From UTCHB3 sp008363265 (GTDB taxonomy: Bacteria; Bacteroidota; Ignavibacteria; Ignavibacteriales; Ignavibacteriaceae), in contig BTUW01000002.1 of assembly GCA_045863055.1 (NCBI GenBank), positions 1 to 64,000 of the forward strand: a DNA stretch of 64,000 nt, read 5' to 3'. Positions 24,238-33,261 of the stretch are shown piece by piece. The notes beneath the pieces are model-generated. The model was not told the origin of the DNA. It saw nothing but the letters and a program-made list of their open reading frames with translations, and did not search any database. Within the stretch, counting starts at the first letter, position 1; every line of letters begins with the position of its first letter. A program made the position numbers and the translations under genes.

Positions 24238-24683
24238 TGTTCAAACTCAGAAAGTCAGTGGATATCAAGTGCAACCGTGAAGAGCTCTTCCGTTTCCACC
24301 TGAACACAAACAATATCACCGTGATCTCTCCCCCGTTCCCCGTTGTATCAGACATAAAGATGAGCAGCAATCCACTCGCGAAAGGCTCAACGGTGGACCT
24401 GACTGTAAGTTTTATTCTCTTTAAAATGAAGTGGTTCCTTGAAGTGAGCGAGGTTCTGGAAAACTCCCTTGTTCGCGACACACAGCTGCGGGGACCTTTC
24501 AAATACTGGGTTCACGACCACATTTTCGAGGAAATTCCAGGCGGAACGAGGATGACCGACGAGGTCAGGTTCATTCCCCCTTTTGGAATTCTTGGCATGC
24601 TTGCTCTTCCTTTCGTATATTTACAGCTTCATTTAATGTTTTCTGACAGACACCGTAGAACCAAAAAATATTTTGAAAGGTAA
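24237..24683 (+). CDS. SRPBCC/START-like ligand-binding protein
   Basis: 148 residues with the START/polyketide-cyclase-like pattern: an N-terminal strand (KLRKSVDIKCNREELFRFHLNTNNI), a central strand series (STVDLTVSFILFKMKWFLEVSEVLENSLVRDTQLRGPFKYWVHDHIFEEIPGGTRMTDEVRF), and a hydrophobic C-terminal helix. The superfamily binds hydrophobic ligands; the ligand here is unknown. Translationally coupled to truA and overlapping the following gene by 11 bases. Confidence 0.8.
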   Translation: MFKLRKSVDIKCNREELFRFHLNTNNITVISPPFPVVSDIKMSSNPLAKGSTVDLTVSFILFKMKWFLEVSEVLENSLVRDTQLRGPFKYWVHDHIFEEIPGGTRMTDEVRFIPPFGILGMLALPFVYLQLHLMFSDRHRRTKKYFER

Positions 24684-25185
24684 ACGAGGATTGGAATTTC
24701 TCGCTTCACTTCACCCTAAAACAGTTCATTACCCGATCGCGCTCCTTAGCATTTATCCGGTTCTGATACTGATATACAATTTCTACCGGAACGAATTGCT
24801 GGCAAAGGGAGCCCTGCTGATGCTCGCCGGAGGTGTCGCCGGTGTTTTTCTGGCTTTGCTTACCGGGAACAGTGCTTTCCAGAGTTTCGTGGAAGCGAAC
24901 GCGAGACATCCCCAGATCAATATGATCACCGAACTGATCGAAGTGCATGAAGATTTCGCGACAGGAATGGTTGTGGTTTTCGGTGTGATCTTCATTCTCC
25001 ATTTCTCTTATTTCGTCAGGAATTACATTAAGAAGGATAACCCCACAAAGTTCTTCGCCAACCTGCCGCGGGTGTTGCTTGCCCTCTCGGCACTGGGGCT
25101 CTTCTTCCTCTACAAGACGGGAGAGATCGGCGGGAAACTGGTTTTTGAATATGGTGTCGGCACCAGAAATTTCCAGGTTCACTGA
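24673..25185 (+). CDS. DUF2231-like inner-membrane protein
   Basis: 170 residues starting at TTG (24673) inside the previous gene. Pattern LHPKTVHYPIALLSIYPVLILIYNFY with four transmembrane segments and a conserved His early in the first helix is typical of DUF2231, a family suspected of heme or redox roles. GNSAFQSF and a second His-rich stretch (IEVHEDFATGMVV) lie between spans 2 and 3. Ends one base into the next ATG. Function unproven. Confidence 0.75.
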   Translation: MKGKRGLEFLASLHPKTVHYPIALLSIYPVLILIYNFYRNELLAKGALLMLAGGVAGVFLALLTGNSAFQSFVEANARHPQINMITELIEVHEDFATGMVVVFGVIFILHFSYFVRNYIKKDNPTKFFANLPRVLLALSALGLFFLYKTGEIGGKLVFEYGVGTRNFQVH

Positions 25186-25775
25186 TGCGTAAGGTTTTAT
25201 TTCTCTCCCTCTTGATGCTTGTTCACACCGCCTTCCCCGGTGATCCGGGTGAAAGCAAGGCGAGGGGCTACTTTTTTGCGGTGGGCGTAGGCCCAAGGGT
25301 GCCGTTCGGAAATTTTTCATCGAGAACCACCCTCGGTTACGGCTTTAATGCCGAGATATCATACGTCGACAACAAGATAATGCCATACTTCATCTTCGGC
25401 AGGATCGGTTTTGAGCAGTTCCCGGGCAGTCAGGACTTCTATCAGGACACTGAGTTCTCCCACTACAGCATGCAGTATCTCCCGGTCTCCGTCGGAGTCA
25501 GGCACTACTTCCCCCCGATCCTGAAAAATGTCTTCCTGCTCACCCCGATCGCTGAGGTGTCTGCATCGATGGTCATCTATCAGGAGTTGCAGGACTTCAA
25601 ACCGGGTGTGAACAAGAACGGCTTCCTGGAAGACGGTGTTCGTTTCGGCGGAAGTGCAGGTTTTGGAATTTCAGCCTTCGTTCTCGAAATGATGGCCAAC
25701 TACAATGTTTATCAGGACAATCACTTCGTTTCTTTCGATCTGAAAGTGAGACTCCCCCTTTACGTATCATTTTAA
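25185..25775 (+). CDS. small outer-membrane beta-barrel protein
   Basis: 196 residues with a signal peptide (MRKVLFLSLLMLVHTAFPG). Strands such as YFFAVGVGPRVPFGNF, YGFNAEISYVDNKI, YLPVSVGVRHYFP, VRFGGSAGFGISAFVLEMMANYNVY and a C-terminal aromatic (LPLYVSF) suggest an eight-stranded OmpA/OmpX-like barrel. Overlaps the DUF2231 gene by one base, so it is in the truA operon. No ligand can be assigned. Confidence 0.7.
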   Translation: MRKVLFLSLLMLVHTAFPGDPGESKARGYFFAVGVGPRVPFGNFSSRTTLGYGFNAEISYVDNKIMPYFIFGRIGFEQFPGSQDFYQDTEFSHYSMQYLPVSVGVRHYFPPILKNVFLLTPIAEVSASMVIYQELQDFKPGVNKNGFLEDGVRFGGSAGFGISAFVLEMMANYNVYQDNHFVSFDLKVRLPLYVSF

Positions 25776-25791
25776 AAGAGGAAAACACGAC

Positions 25792-26574
25792 ATGGATATG
25801 CAGCATCTGCTCTACTCGCTCGATGAGAGTATCGCCACTATCACGATCAACCGCCCGGATAAACTGAACGCCCTCAACGGTGCCCTCCTCGATGAACTCG
25901 AAGCGCTGATCGATATGATCAAAAATGACCATTCGGTTAAAGTGGTTATTATCACTGGTGCGGGCGAAAAATCATTCGTCGCCGGTGCCGACATTTCAGA
26001 ACTCGCCAAACTCTCGGTAACGGAAGCTAAAACGTTCGCGCTTAAAGGACAGCGGATATTTTCTAAAATAGAAGACCTCGGAAAACCTGTTATTGCTGCC
26101 GTTAACGGCTTTGCACTTGGCGGTGGCTGCGAGCTCGCGCTTGCCTGCCACATGAGGTTCGCATCGACAAACGCTTTCTTCGGACAGCCCGAGGTCAACC
26201 TCGGCACGATCCCCGGATATGGCGGAACCCAGAGACTGACCCGCCTCGTGAACACGGGAAGAGCACTCGAGCTTATTCTCGGAGGTGACAGAATATCGGC
26301 ACAGGAAGCCCTCGCGATCGGATTGGCCAACAAGGTATTCGAGAAAGAAGAACTCCTCTTCAGAACGATTGAGTTCGCGAAGAAGATCGCCACGAAACCG
26401 GCGATGGCCCTCAGTTATGCACTGGAAGCCGTTCTCGCCGCAGATGATCTTAACCTCGACGCGGGACTTGATTTTGAAGCCTCCCTCTTCGCCCTCTGCG
26501 CGGGGACGGGTGACTTCAAGGAAGGCACCTCGGCTTTCCTCGAAAAGCGAAAACCTGAATTTAAAGGCAATTAG
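25792..26574 (+). CDS. enoyl-CoA hydratase/isomerase (crotonase family)
   Basis: Hydrates 2-enoyl-CoA in fatty-acid or amino-acid catabolism. 260 residues, family length. Oxyanion-hole segments AGADISELAK and NGFALGGGCELAL; both catalytic glutamates are present (in GGGCELAL and in QPEVNLGTIPGYGGTQRL), favouring true hydratase activity over non-hydratase members. Follows the barrel gene by 16 bases. No other beta-oxidation genes nearby, so substrate chain length is open. Confidence 0.93.
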   Translation: MDMQHLLYSLDESIATITINRPDKLNALNGALLDELEALIDMIKNDHSVKVVIITGAGEKSFVAGADISELAKLSVTEAKTFALKGQRIFSKIEDLGKPVIAAVNGFALGGGCELALACHMRFASTNAFFGQPEVNLGTIPGYGGTQRLTRLVNTGRALELILGGDRISAQEALAIGLANKVFEKEELLFRTIEFAKKIATKPAMALSYALEAVLAADDLNLDAGLDFEASLFALCAGTGDFKEGTSAFLEKRKPEFKGN

Positions 26575-26589
26575 GATCAGGCCAACGTA

Positions 26590-27612
26590 TTGGTAAAATT
26601 TAAACTTGCCCTGATAGTCCTTCTCGCGTCAGCGTCTGTTGTACTCTTCATCGTGAAGCAGGAGGCCCCCAAGACCGTTGAACCGAAGGAGGTTCCCGAT
26701 TCCCTCAAGGTGAAGCGAACCCTCAACCCCGGCTTGATCGACTCAATACTTACTGCAGTTCAGTCAGAGTACTCGATCCCTGACTCATTCTATGTGAAGA
26801 GCAAAAAGAAGAACCGGCCGCACAAATTCTTCGTGCCTGAAGACCTTCCTCTCCCGACTTTGGAAAACGCGCTTTGGAGCAAGTTCGCTGATTTCAAGAA
26901 CAAAGTCGCAGTGGGTTACAACAAGAAGGATAAGGCCTCCGCTTTTAAGATCGAACTCGGTGATTCCCTTTTCTCATTCCTCGTTGTTAAGAAGAAAGGG
27001 GCTCTCCGCACTACTTCGCATCTTTCGATAGTGATCAGCGGTTACGAAGAGGCTGATGAGGATGAGAAGAAATACCTCCGCGAGTATCCCGAACCGTACG
27101 TAATGCTCTTGAAGCCAACCAAACAGGTGCAGGTGCTGTCGAAGGATTTTGATGATCAGAACATTCCTTATGCGATTCTCGTTGGGGGTTCGGATGCTGA
27201 TATGGAATTTCAGATCGAGGATGACCATCCCAAAAGAAGAATAGAAACCACAGTTTCGGGTCTCGTCTCAGCTTTTCCCAACGCGTCTTTCTTCTTCTCG
27301 GATATCCAGTCAGCTTTCGCCGGATCGGTTATATTTCCTTTTGTGAAGGAGAAATTCGACGCGAAAAAGAAGAAACTTGTTAAATCGAGCCTTTTCATTC
27401 CGGTTGAGGGAGCCGACTCCTCTACTGCGGTTCTTTCCTTCAATGAACAGTACAGCAAAAACAGGAAAAGAGAAAACCTCGTTTTCGTGCTCACACCGGA
27501 ATCTGTCAGGTGGATCGAGGGGGAAATAAAGAAATTGAGGAAAAAAGGTGTGAAAATATCCGGCGACCTTGAGATCGCCGGAGTAAAAAAAGACGAAACC
27601 ACTACTCCCTGA
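26590..27612 (+). CDS. unknown exported protein, possibly a degenerate polysaccharide-deacetylase fold
   Basis: 340 residues from a TTG start: an N-terminal membrane anchor (FKLALIVLLASASVVLFIV), a variable linker and a C-terminal domain. HLSIVISGYEEADED..., IPYAILVG, ASFFFSDIQSAFAGSVIFPF and VFVLTPESVRWIEGEIKKLRKKGVKISGDLEI loosely follow the order of the divergent polysaccharide deacetylase (YibQ-like) family, but the metal-binding D-D/H residues are not evident. It may be catalytically inactive or unrelated. Its 3' end overlaps the convergent M16 gene by 11 bases. Confidence 0.5.
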   Translation: MVKFKLALIVLLASASVVLFIVKQEAPKTVEPKEVPDSLKVKRTLNPGLIDSILTAVQSEYSIPDSFYVKSKKKNRPHKFFVPEDLPLPTLENALWSKFADFKNKVAVGYNKKDKASAFKIELGDSLFSFLVVKKKGALRTTSHLSIVISGYEEADEDEKKYLREYPEPYVMLLKPTKQVQVLSKDFDDQNIPYAILVGGSDADMEFQIEDDHPKRRIETTVSGLVSAFPNASFFFSDIQSAFAGSVIFPFVKEKFDAKKKKLVKSSLFIPVEGADSSTAVLSFNEQYSKNRKRENLVFVLTPESVRWIEGEIKKLRKKGVKISGDLEIAGVKKDETTTP

Positions 27613-28978
27613 CGACCACCATCCCGCGATCGTTTATCTCCACTACACCCCTCAGAAGCGGTTGCGGCATCGACTTGATTATCCCATCCATATCGCCGAT
27701 GAGTACAAACTGAAGATTTTCCATCAGCAGGTATTTATTGGCAGCGGTTATCGCATCATCCATTGTAACAAGACTTAACTCTTTTCTGATCGTCTCAAAA
27801 TGATCAAGTTTAAGATCACGTTCAACTATCTTCCTCAGCAGTGACGAGATCATGTCATAGGTTTCAAAACTGAAGCCCATTCCCCTGATCGCCTGATTGC
27901 GTGAAAACTCAAGTTCTTCTTCGGTGATCCTCTTTCTCACGTCGTTCATCTCTTTCAGCATCTCGATAAGTGCGGGACCGGTGTTGGGTGTGTCAACCGA
28001 TGTGTTCAGGAGGAACTTCCCTGATTCTTTCATCATTTCGGTCATCGACCCCACTCCGTAAGTGAACCCTTTTTCTTCCCTCAGGTTTTTCATCAGCCTG
28101 CTGTTGAAGTGCCCACCGTAGAGGTCGTTAACCAATTTGAAGGCCTGATCTATCCGGTTGGTTGTGAGGCACTCTATTGGGAAACCGCCCTGCATCTCGG
28201 TCTGAGGGGCATCTTTTCTGTCGAGAATGAAAAATCTCAGATCACGGTACTGAAATGCGGTATCAACCTTTTCAGGCTCATGTACACCCATTTTCCCAAG
28301 GAAATTGGAGTGCAGGGCCTTCTCAACCTCTTCGTAAGAAAGGTCGGTTACCACCGTAAATGCTGGTTTCAGTGGCTCGATCCTTTCCGCGTGGAAGAAG
28401 GTAACGTCTGAAAGTGTCATCTCCTCGATCGATTCCTCATTGGCCATCGAGTAGGTGTAGGCGTTCGGTCTTCCCTGAATTATTTTATCGAGGAGTATCC
28501 ATGCCATCGCCTGCGGGTGCTGCTTGAACTGCTTGATCCTGTTGCGGAGCTTGTCGCGCTCCCTCTCAAAATCTTCCAGCCGTAAGTGTGGATCATAGAC
28601 CACATCAGACACGATCTTCATCATCAGATCGATATTGTCGGAAAGACCGCTGATCTTCACCTCGAAATGATCATGGGTTGCATAGACCGCGAGCGTGAGC
28701 CCCTTGCTTTCGAGCAAAGCACTGAGACCGAGTGAATCGAGTTCACCGGCACCTTCATCGAGAAGTTGGGCAGTCAGGTTGGCGAGACCTTCACCACCTT
28801 CCGGGTCGAACTTCGAGCCTGCTTCAACAATGAATGTTACTGATGTGATCGGCAGTCCCGGTTTCTGATGAAAAACCACTCTCGAACCGTTCTGAAGAAA
28901 TCTCTCCTCGAACTCCGGGAAAACAAAATCCCTGGCCTGAGCGGGCTGCGGTGCGACTGATCTGTCAAACTTTGTCAT
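27602..28978 (-). CDS. M16-family peptidase-like protein lacking the zinc motif
   Basis: 458 residues with the M16 fold (NGSRVVFHQKPGLPITSVTFIVEAGSKFDPEGGEGLANLTAQLLDEGAGELDSLGLS...; GGHFNSRLMKNLREEKGFTYGVGS). Where active members have H-x-x-E-H, this one has L-T-A-Q-L, so it should not bind zinc. The RLMKNLREEKGFTYGV C-terminal motif is intact. Overlaps the active M16 gene by 4 bases. Such inactive partners commonly form heterodimers with active subunits, so a two-subunit protease is likely. Confidence 0.9.
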   Translation of the reverse strand: MTKFDRSVAPQPAQARDFVFPEFEERFLQNGSRVVFHQKPGLPITSVTFIVEAGSKFDPEGGEGLANLTAQLLDEGAGELDSLGLSALLESKGLTLAVYATHDHFEVKISGLSDNIDLMMKIVSDVVYDPHLRLEDFERERDKLRNRIKQFKQHPQAMAWILLDKIIQGRPNAYTYSMANEESIEEMTLSDVTFFHAERIEPLKPAFTVVTDLSYEEVEKALHSNFLGKMGVHEPEKVDTAFQYRDLRFFILDRKDAPQTEMQGGFPIECLTTNRIDQAFKLVNDLYGGHFNSRLMKNLREEKGFTYGVGSMTEMMKESGKFLLNTSVDTPNTGPALIEMLKEMNDVRKRITEEELEFSRNQAIRGMGFSFETYDMISSLLRKIVERDLKLDHFETIRKELSLVTMDDAITAANKYLLMENLQFVLIGDMDGIIKSMPQPLLRGVVEINDRGMVVVRE

Positions 28979-30240
28979 TTCTCACCTCCCGGTACTATCA
29001 AAAGTCTCGCGTAATTTTCGGTGGAATATTTCCTGATAACTGCAAGCATCTCCTCTGGCGAGATCGATTCGATAGTGTCAAGAATAGAGCTCATATGGTC
29101 GGGATCACTGGTGTAAAAGTTAAATTCGTTCATCCGTGAGGCTATTCCATTTACGCTCTGCATGCTGTAGATGGCCTGAACCTTGTAGTTGTATTTGATC
29201 CGCTCCATCTCTTCAGGCAAAACTTCACTGTTGATGGCTTTATGAAGTTCATCGATTATCTCCTTCTCCATCTCCGCGGGTTCAAATCCGGGCTTCAATG
29301 TCGCTTGCAGCAGGTTCATTCCGTGATATTTACCCGTGTAATTGGAAAATGAAACACTCTGGAGCGATTCATCAGTAAAAACAAACTTCTTGTGCAGTCT
29401 CGAATTCTTCGATGATGTCAGGAAGTCACCCGCGAGCGCGAGCGCGATATCTTCTCTGGTAAATGCTGTGAGCGAAGGCCACGCGAAGATCAGTTTCGGG
29501 AGAAAAACCTTATCGGTATAAACCTCTTTGACCGTTTCTGTCAGGAAGTAAGGCTCAACCATTGCCGGAGGCGCGGGTTTGGGTGAAGCGCTGATCTCAC
29601 CGAAATACTTTTGGATAAGCTCTTTGGTTCTCCCCTCTTCAATATCACCGTAAACAACCAGTGTCGCGTTGGAGGGAGTGTAAAAAGTCGTGAAAAATTC
29701 CCGCACGTCATCCAATTCAGTGGCAAGAATATCTTTCATATGGCCGATAACGGGATCGCGGTAGGGATGCCCTTCAGGATAAACCATCCGGGTGATCTTC
29801 TCAAATCCGAGTCCGTAAGGAGCGTTATCGTAATGCTCCAGCCTCTCATTCTTGATCACATCGATCTGGTTGGTGAGGGTGTCCTGAACCAGCGCCGGCA
29901 GGAACCACCCCATTCTGTCAGACTCAAGCCAGAGCCCGAGTTCCAGGTGTGATGAGGGAAGCTTGTTGAAATAAACTGTGCGGTCGTAAGTTGTATTGGC
30001 GTTCAGTGAACCACCTGTTTCCTGAACATACTGGAAGTGCATCCCTTTCGGAACGTTCACCGATCCCTGAAACATCATGTGTTCGAAAAGGTGAGCCAAT
30101 CCCGTTTTCCTGTGTCCTTCATTGGCGCTTCCCACATGGTAAAGCAGGTTGATCGCCACAATGGGATTCGTATGGTCTTTCCCGAGAATAACCTCAAGGC
30201 CATTCTCGAGAAAGTACCTTTCATAATTAATTTTAATCAT
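28975..30240 (-). CDS. zinc-dependent M16 peptidase
   Basis: 421 residues. The inverted zinc motif H50-L-F-E53-H54 is present, with the distal glutamate in IDVIKNERLEHYDNAPYG. Substrate clefts of this family degrade or process peptides in the periplasm or cytosol; no signal peptide is visible, so the compartment is uncertain. Gene order (active then inactive, 4-base overlap) suggests stoichiometric co-expression. Downstream of lepB by 10 bases. Confidence 0.93.
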   Translation of the reverse strand: MIKINYERYFLENGLEVILGKDHTNPIVAINLLYHVGSANEGHRKTGLAHLFEHMMFQGSVNVPKGMHFQYVQETGGSLNANTTYDRTVYFNKLPSSHLELGLWLESDRMGWFLPALVQDTLTNQIDVIKNERLEHYDNAPYGLGFEKITRMVYPEGHPYRDPVIGHMKDILATELDDVREFFTTFYTPSNATLVVYGDIEEGRTKELIQKYFGEISASPKPAPPAMVEPYFLTETVKEVYTDKVFLPKLIFAWPSLTAFTREDIALALAGDFLTSSKNSRLHKKFVFTDESLQSVSFSNYTGKYHGMNLLQATLKPGFEPAEMEKEIIDELHKAINSEVLPEEMERIKYNYKVQAIYSMQSVNGIASRMNEFNFYTSDPDHMSSILDTIESISPEEMLAVIRKYSTENYARLLIVPGGEK

Positions 30241-30250
30241 TTTTCCCTCT

Positions 30251-31102
30251 TTAGTCGAGAATTTTAAGTATTCTTTCTCCTCTGATCGAGCCGAGCAACT
30301 TGAAAAGATCGCTGAACGGAATGGTGTTGTCCCATGAGAACAGGACGAATATCGCCTGCCCGACGATCATCTTTCTTGAAACGGGGCCCCAGAACCGGGA
30401 GTCGGAACTGTCGTCACGGTTGTCTCCCATCATGAAATAATAGTCTTCCTGAAATGTGTATTCAGTCGCTGCTTTCCCGTCGATGTAGACAACGCCGTTA
30501 TCGACTTTCACCACTTCCTTCTCGAATTCCCTGTTTATGAAGTGCTGCCAGGCAAGAGCTGTTCTTGGATCAAGTTTGATCTTCGCGCCTTTTTTAGGTA
30601 CAACGAAAGTACCGAAACTGTCGGGGCTCCAGTTCTCCAGACCGGGGAACATATATTGCGCGATCCGTGGATCGTTCTGCGCGGGACCGTATTGAACATA
30701 GGGGGGAAGTGGCGCCGGTTTGCCATTAACGAACACCACTTTGTTCCTGATGGTGATGGTATCGCCAGGAAGTCCAATGCATCTTTTTACATACTGAATG
30801 TTAGCAGGGTTTGGTTTGAATTCGCTTTTCTCACCGGGGAAATCAAAAACCACGATGTCACCACGGTCGGGATCGGTGAAAATATCCCATCTGAAGTGGG
30901 GTATGTCGATCTCGGTGTAGGGGATGAACTTGGGGGAGTTGATACCGTATATGAACTTGTTTACAACAACGAAATCACCGACGAGAATGGTGCTTTCCAT
31001 GGAAGGAGTGGGAATCCGCGTGTTCTGAAAGAAAAATGAAATAATAAAGAGTGCCGCGATAAAGGCCTGAAGAAGCGACTTCAGCTCTTTTTTAACATTC
31101 AA
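30251..31102 (-). CDS. lepB: signal peptidase I
   Basis: Removes signal peptides from exported preproteins at the inner membrane. 283 residues; one N-terminal transmembrane helix (ALFIISFFF) then catalytic Ser34 (IPTPSMESTILVGDF) and Lys106 (YVKRCIGLPGDTI), and box E GDNRDDSSDSRFWGPV. A large insert between Lys and box E (about 125-215) is common in this phylum. Minus-strand neighbour of the M16 pair and gatB. Confidence 0.95.
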   Translation of the reverse strand: MNVKKELKSLLQAFIAALFIISFFFQNTRIPTPSMESTILVGDFVVVNKFIYGINSPKFIPYTEIDIPHFRWDIFTDPDRGDIVVFDFPGEKSEFKPNPANIQYVKRCIGLPGDTITIRNKVVFVNGKPAPLPPYVQYGPAQNDPRIAQYMFPGLENWSPDSFGTFVVPKKGAKIKLDPRTALAWQHFINREFEKEVVKVDNGVVYIDGKAATEYTFQEDYYFMMGDNRDDSSDSRFWGPVSRKMIVGQAIFVLFSWDNTIPFSDLFKLLGSIRGERILKILD

Positions 31103-31180
31103 GTTCTGTCTCCAAATTAAAATTTAAATTTACGAAATCAGGCGTTAACGATAGGTTTAAAGAAAAGTGACCTTCCGGCC

Positions 31181-32638
31181 TTAACCCCTCTTTTTGAGTG
31201 AAGAGAGAAGTATCGAGTTGACACTCCCCGGGTTGGCTTTCCCTTTCGTTTCGCGCATCACTTTCCCCACGAAAAATCCGAGAACTTTCTCCTTACCGGC
31301 GAGGTACTCCTCAACCTGCTGAGGGTTTTCGTCGAGGAGTTGATCGATCAGTTTCTCAAGCTCACCCGTATCGGATATCTGCATCAGACCCTCCCTTTTT
31401 ACGATATCTTCAGGCAGTGTCTTCTCTTCCAGCATAAGGGCAAAAACCTCTTTGGCGATCTTGCCTGAAATAACACCGGATGAGACAAGTTCCACGAGCT
31501 GCGCCATTCTTTGGGGCTCGATAGTAAAGTTACCGATCGGAATTTTCCTGTCATTCACCACCGAAAGAACATCGGTCATGATCCTGTTGCTGAGTTCTTT
31601 ATAAGCTTTTGTATGAATTGCGGCTGCTTCAAAGTAGGCGGCAGTATCCGGCTGTTGGGTAAGAACCGCGGCATCGTAGGGAGGCAGGCCCATTTCGGAG
31701 ATGTACCTTCCTTTTTTTGCTGCTGGAAGTTCCGGCATCGCACGCCTTATCTCTTCCATCCACCCGGCATCGATCTGAAGCGGGCGGAGGTCGGGATCAG
31801 GGAAATATCTGTAGTCGTGTGAATCTTCTTTTGATCTCATCGGGAGAGCCAAACCTTTATCGGCATTCCAGAGAAGTGTCTGCTGAACCACGGCCTCGCC
31901 ATCTTCAAGAAGTTCGATCTGACGGGCTATCTCATAATTGATAGCCTTTTCGACATTTTTGAAGGAGTTCATATTCTTCACCTCGGTTTTGGTTCCGAGT
32001 TTTGTCTCGCCCCGGAGTCTAACCGAAATGTTGGCATCGCACCTTAGCGACCCCTCTTCCATGTTACCGTCGCAGATATCGAGATAAAGGAGTATCTGAC
32101 GGAGTGTTTTGAGGTAAGCAGCAGCTTCGGCACCACTTCGCATGTCAGGATGGCTGACTATTTCAAGAAGTGGCACGCCGCATCTGTTCACATCAACGAG
32201 GGTATAGGGACCACGGTCGTGGATCGATTTCCCCGCATCCTCTTCAAGGTGCGCGCGGTTCACTCCGATCTCCCTGATGGAGCCATCCTCAAGCTCGATA
32301 AGAAGCTTCCCCTCCCCCACAACGGGAAGGCTGAACTGACTGATCTGGTAACCTTTCGGAAGATCAGGATAAAAATAATTTTTGCGTGCGAATATCGAGC
32401 TGGTGTTGATCTCCGCGTCAAGGGCGTAACCCAGTTTCACAGCAAATTCTACTGCTTTTCTGTTAAGTACGGGCAGCACCCCGGGGTGACCGAGACAAAC
32501 GGGACATACATTACTGTTCGACTCTGCTGAAAAACCGGCAGGACATGAACAGAATATTTTTGTTTGGGTTTTAAGTTGAGCGTGTACTTCGAGCCCGATC
32601 ACGGGTTCGTACTTCTCCTCAAGGTAGGATACTGCCAT
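31181..32638 (-). CDS. gatB: Asp/Glu-tRNA(Asn/Gln) amidotransferase subunit B
   Basis: Kinase/transamidation subunit that phosphorylates and amidates mischarged Glu-tRNA(Gln) or Asp-tRNA(Asn) with GatA and GatC. 485 residues, typical. Motifs: EPVIGLEVHAQLKTQTKIFCSC, the cysteine pair NVCPVCLGHPGVLPV, NRCGVPLLEIVSHPDMRS, SLRCDANISVR and the C-terminal YqeY-like tRNA-binding domain. gatA/gatC are not in the window. Confidence 0.97.
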   Translation of the reverse strand: MAVSYLEEKYEPVIGLEVHAQLKTQTKIFCSCPAGFSAESNSNVCPVCLGHPGVLPVLNRKAVEFAVKLGYALDAEINTSSIFARKNYFYPDLPKGYQISQFSLPVVGEGKLLIELEDGSIREIGVNRAHLEEDAGKSIHDRGPYTLVDVNRCGVPLLEIVSHPDMRSGAEAAAYLKTLRQILLYLDICDGNMEEGSLRCDANISVRLRGETKLGTKTEVKNMNSFKNVEKAINYEIARQIELLEDGEAVVQQTLLWNADKGLALPMRSKEDSHDYRYFPDPDLRPLQIDAGWMEEIRRAMPELPAAKKGRYISEMGLPPYDAAVLTQQPDTAAYFEAAAIHTKAYKELSNRIMTDVLSVVNDRKIPIGNFTIEPQRMAQLVELVSSGVISGKIAKEVFALMLEEKTLPEDIVKREGLMQISDTGELEKLIDQLLDENPQQVEEYLAGKEKVLGFFVGKVMRETKGKANPGSVNSILLSSLKKRG

Positions 32639-32641
32639 CTA

Positions 32642-32956
32642 TCAGTTTTTTGTGAATATAGCGTAGCCGTATGGTGAAAGTTTTATCTTCGCGCTGTCAT
32701 CAAGTGCTTCTGACCTGCCCGAAAACGCGTCGGTGTACGTCCCTGAATAATTGCCGAGGGATAGCTGTATGGCTTTTTCTTCACCTGAAAGATTGAAACA
32801 TGCTAAAATGTGGTTGGGCTCAACCTCCCTGATGAAGGCTATTACCTTCCCGTCGAGGTTCTCATCAAGTCTTACCAGATCTCCACTTTTTATTCCATCG
32901 TATATCGCGGGATTTATCTTTTTAAGGCGCGAAAGCGTCCTGTAAAGCTCCGTCAT
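32642..32956 (-). pseudogene. C-terminal remnant of an alpha-amylase-family protein
   Basis: 104 residues resembling only the end of GH13 enzymes: LYRTLSRLKKINPAIYDG (the post-barrel helix), ILACFNLSGEEKAIQLSLGNYSGTYTDAFSG and a closing LSPYGYAIFTK. The whole catalytic barrel is missing and in-frame stops occur immediately upstream of the ATG. The fragment lies 3 bases after gatB's start side and 42 bases from a MITE-like palindrome. Most likely a decaying fragment; a functional small glycan-binding protein is less likely. Confidence 0.7.
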
Positions 32957-33261
32957 CTGTTAATTTACTCCAAAATTTATCATTCATCATCAAAAACACA
33001 GTTCATTATAATTACATTGCCGGATAAATACCGGAACTATCGAAATGCCCCCGGTGTTATCTATACATACCGGGTAACTAATGAACTGTAAACAACTCGC
33101 TAATTTACGACTCTCACCAGTCTAAAAAAAATAAAAAATTGATGTTTGTTTTAGTACAATAGTAATAATTACTTTGAAATTAGTAACAAATTTATATCTT
33201 TAAACCCGGGAATTATAAAAATTGTATAACAACTCAGTTAATAATAAAAACATTTATTCAG
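32957..33261. other. AT-rich spacer holding a palindromic element
   Basis: No convincing gene. Contains the 92-base inverted-repeat element at 32998-33089 and an A/T-rich stretch that presumably carries the promoter of the downstream ATPase. Confidence 0.6.
32998..33089. mobile_element. MITE-like element with 11-base terminal inverted repeats
   Basis: ACAGTTCATTA (32998-33008) and TAATGAACTGT (33079-33089) are perfect inverted repeats. Inside are two hairpins: CCGG-ataaata-CCGG, and CCCGGT...ACCGGG. AAAC directly precedes and follows the element (32994-32997 and 33090-33093), a possible 4-base target duplication, although that sequence is low complexity. No coding capacity. A structured regulatory site is the alternative. 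Confidence 0.5.

Noticed and set aside
26590..27612. Frameshifted or truncated gene because it overlaps the convergent M16 gene
   Set aside because: Both frames end normally; an 11-base tail-to-tail overlap is common.
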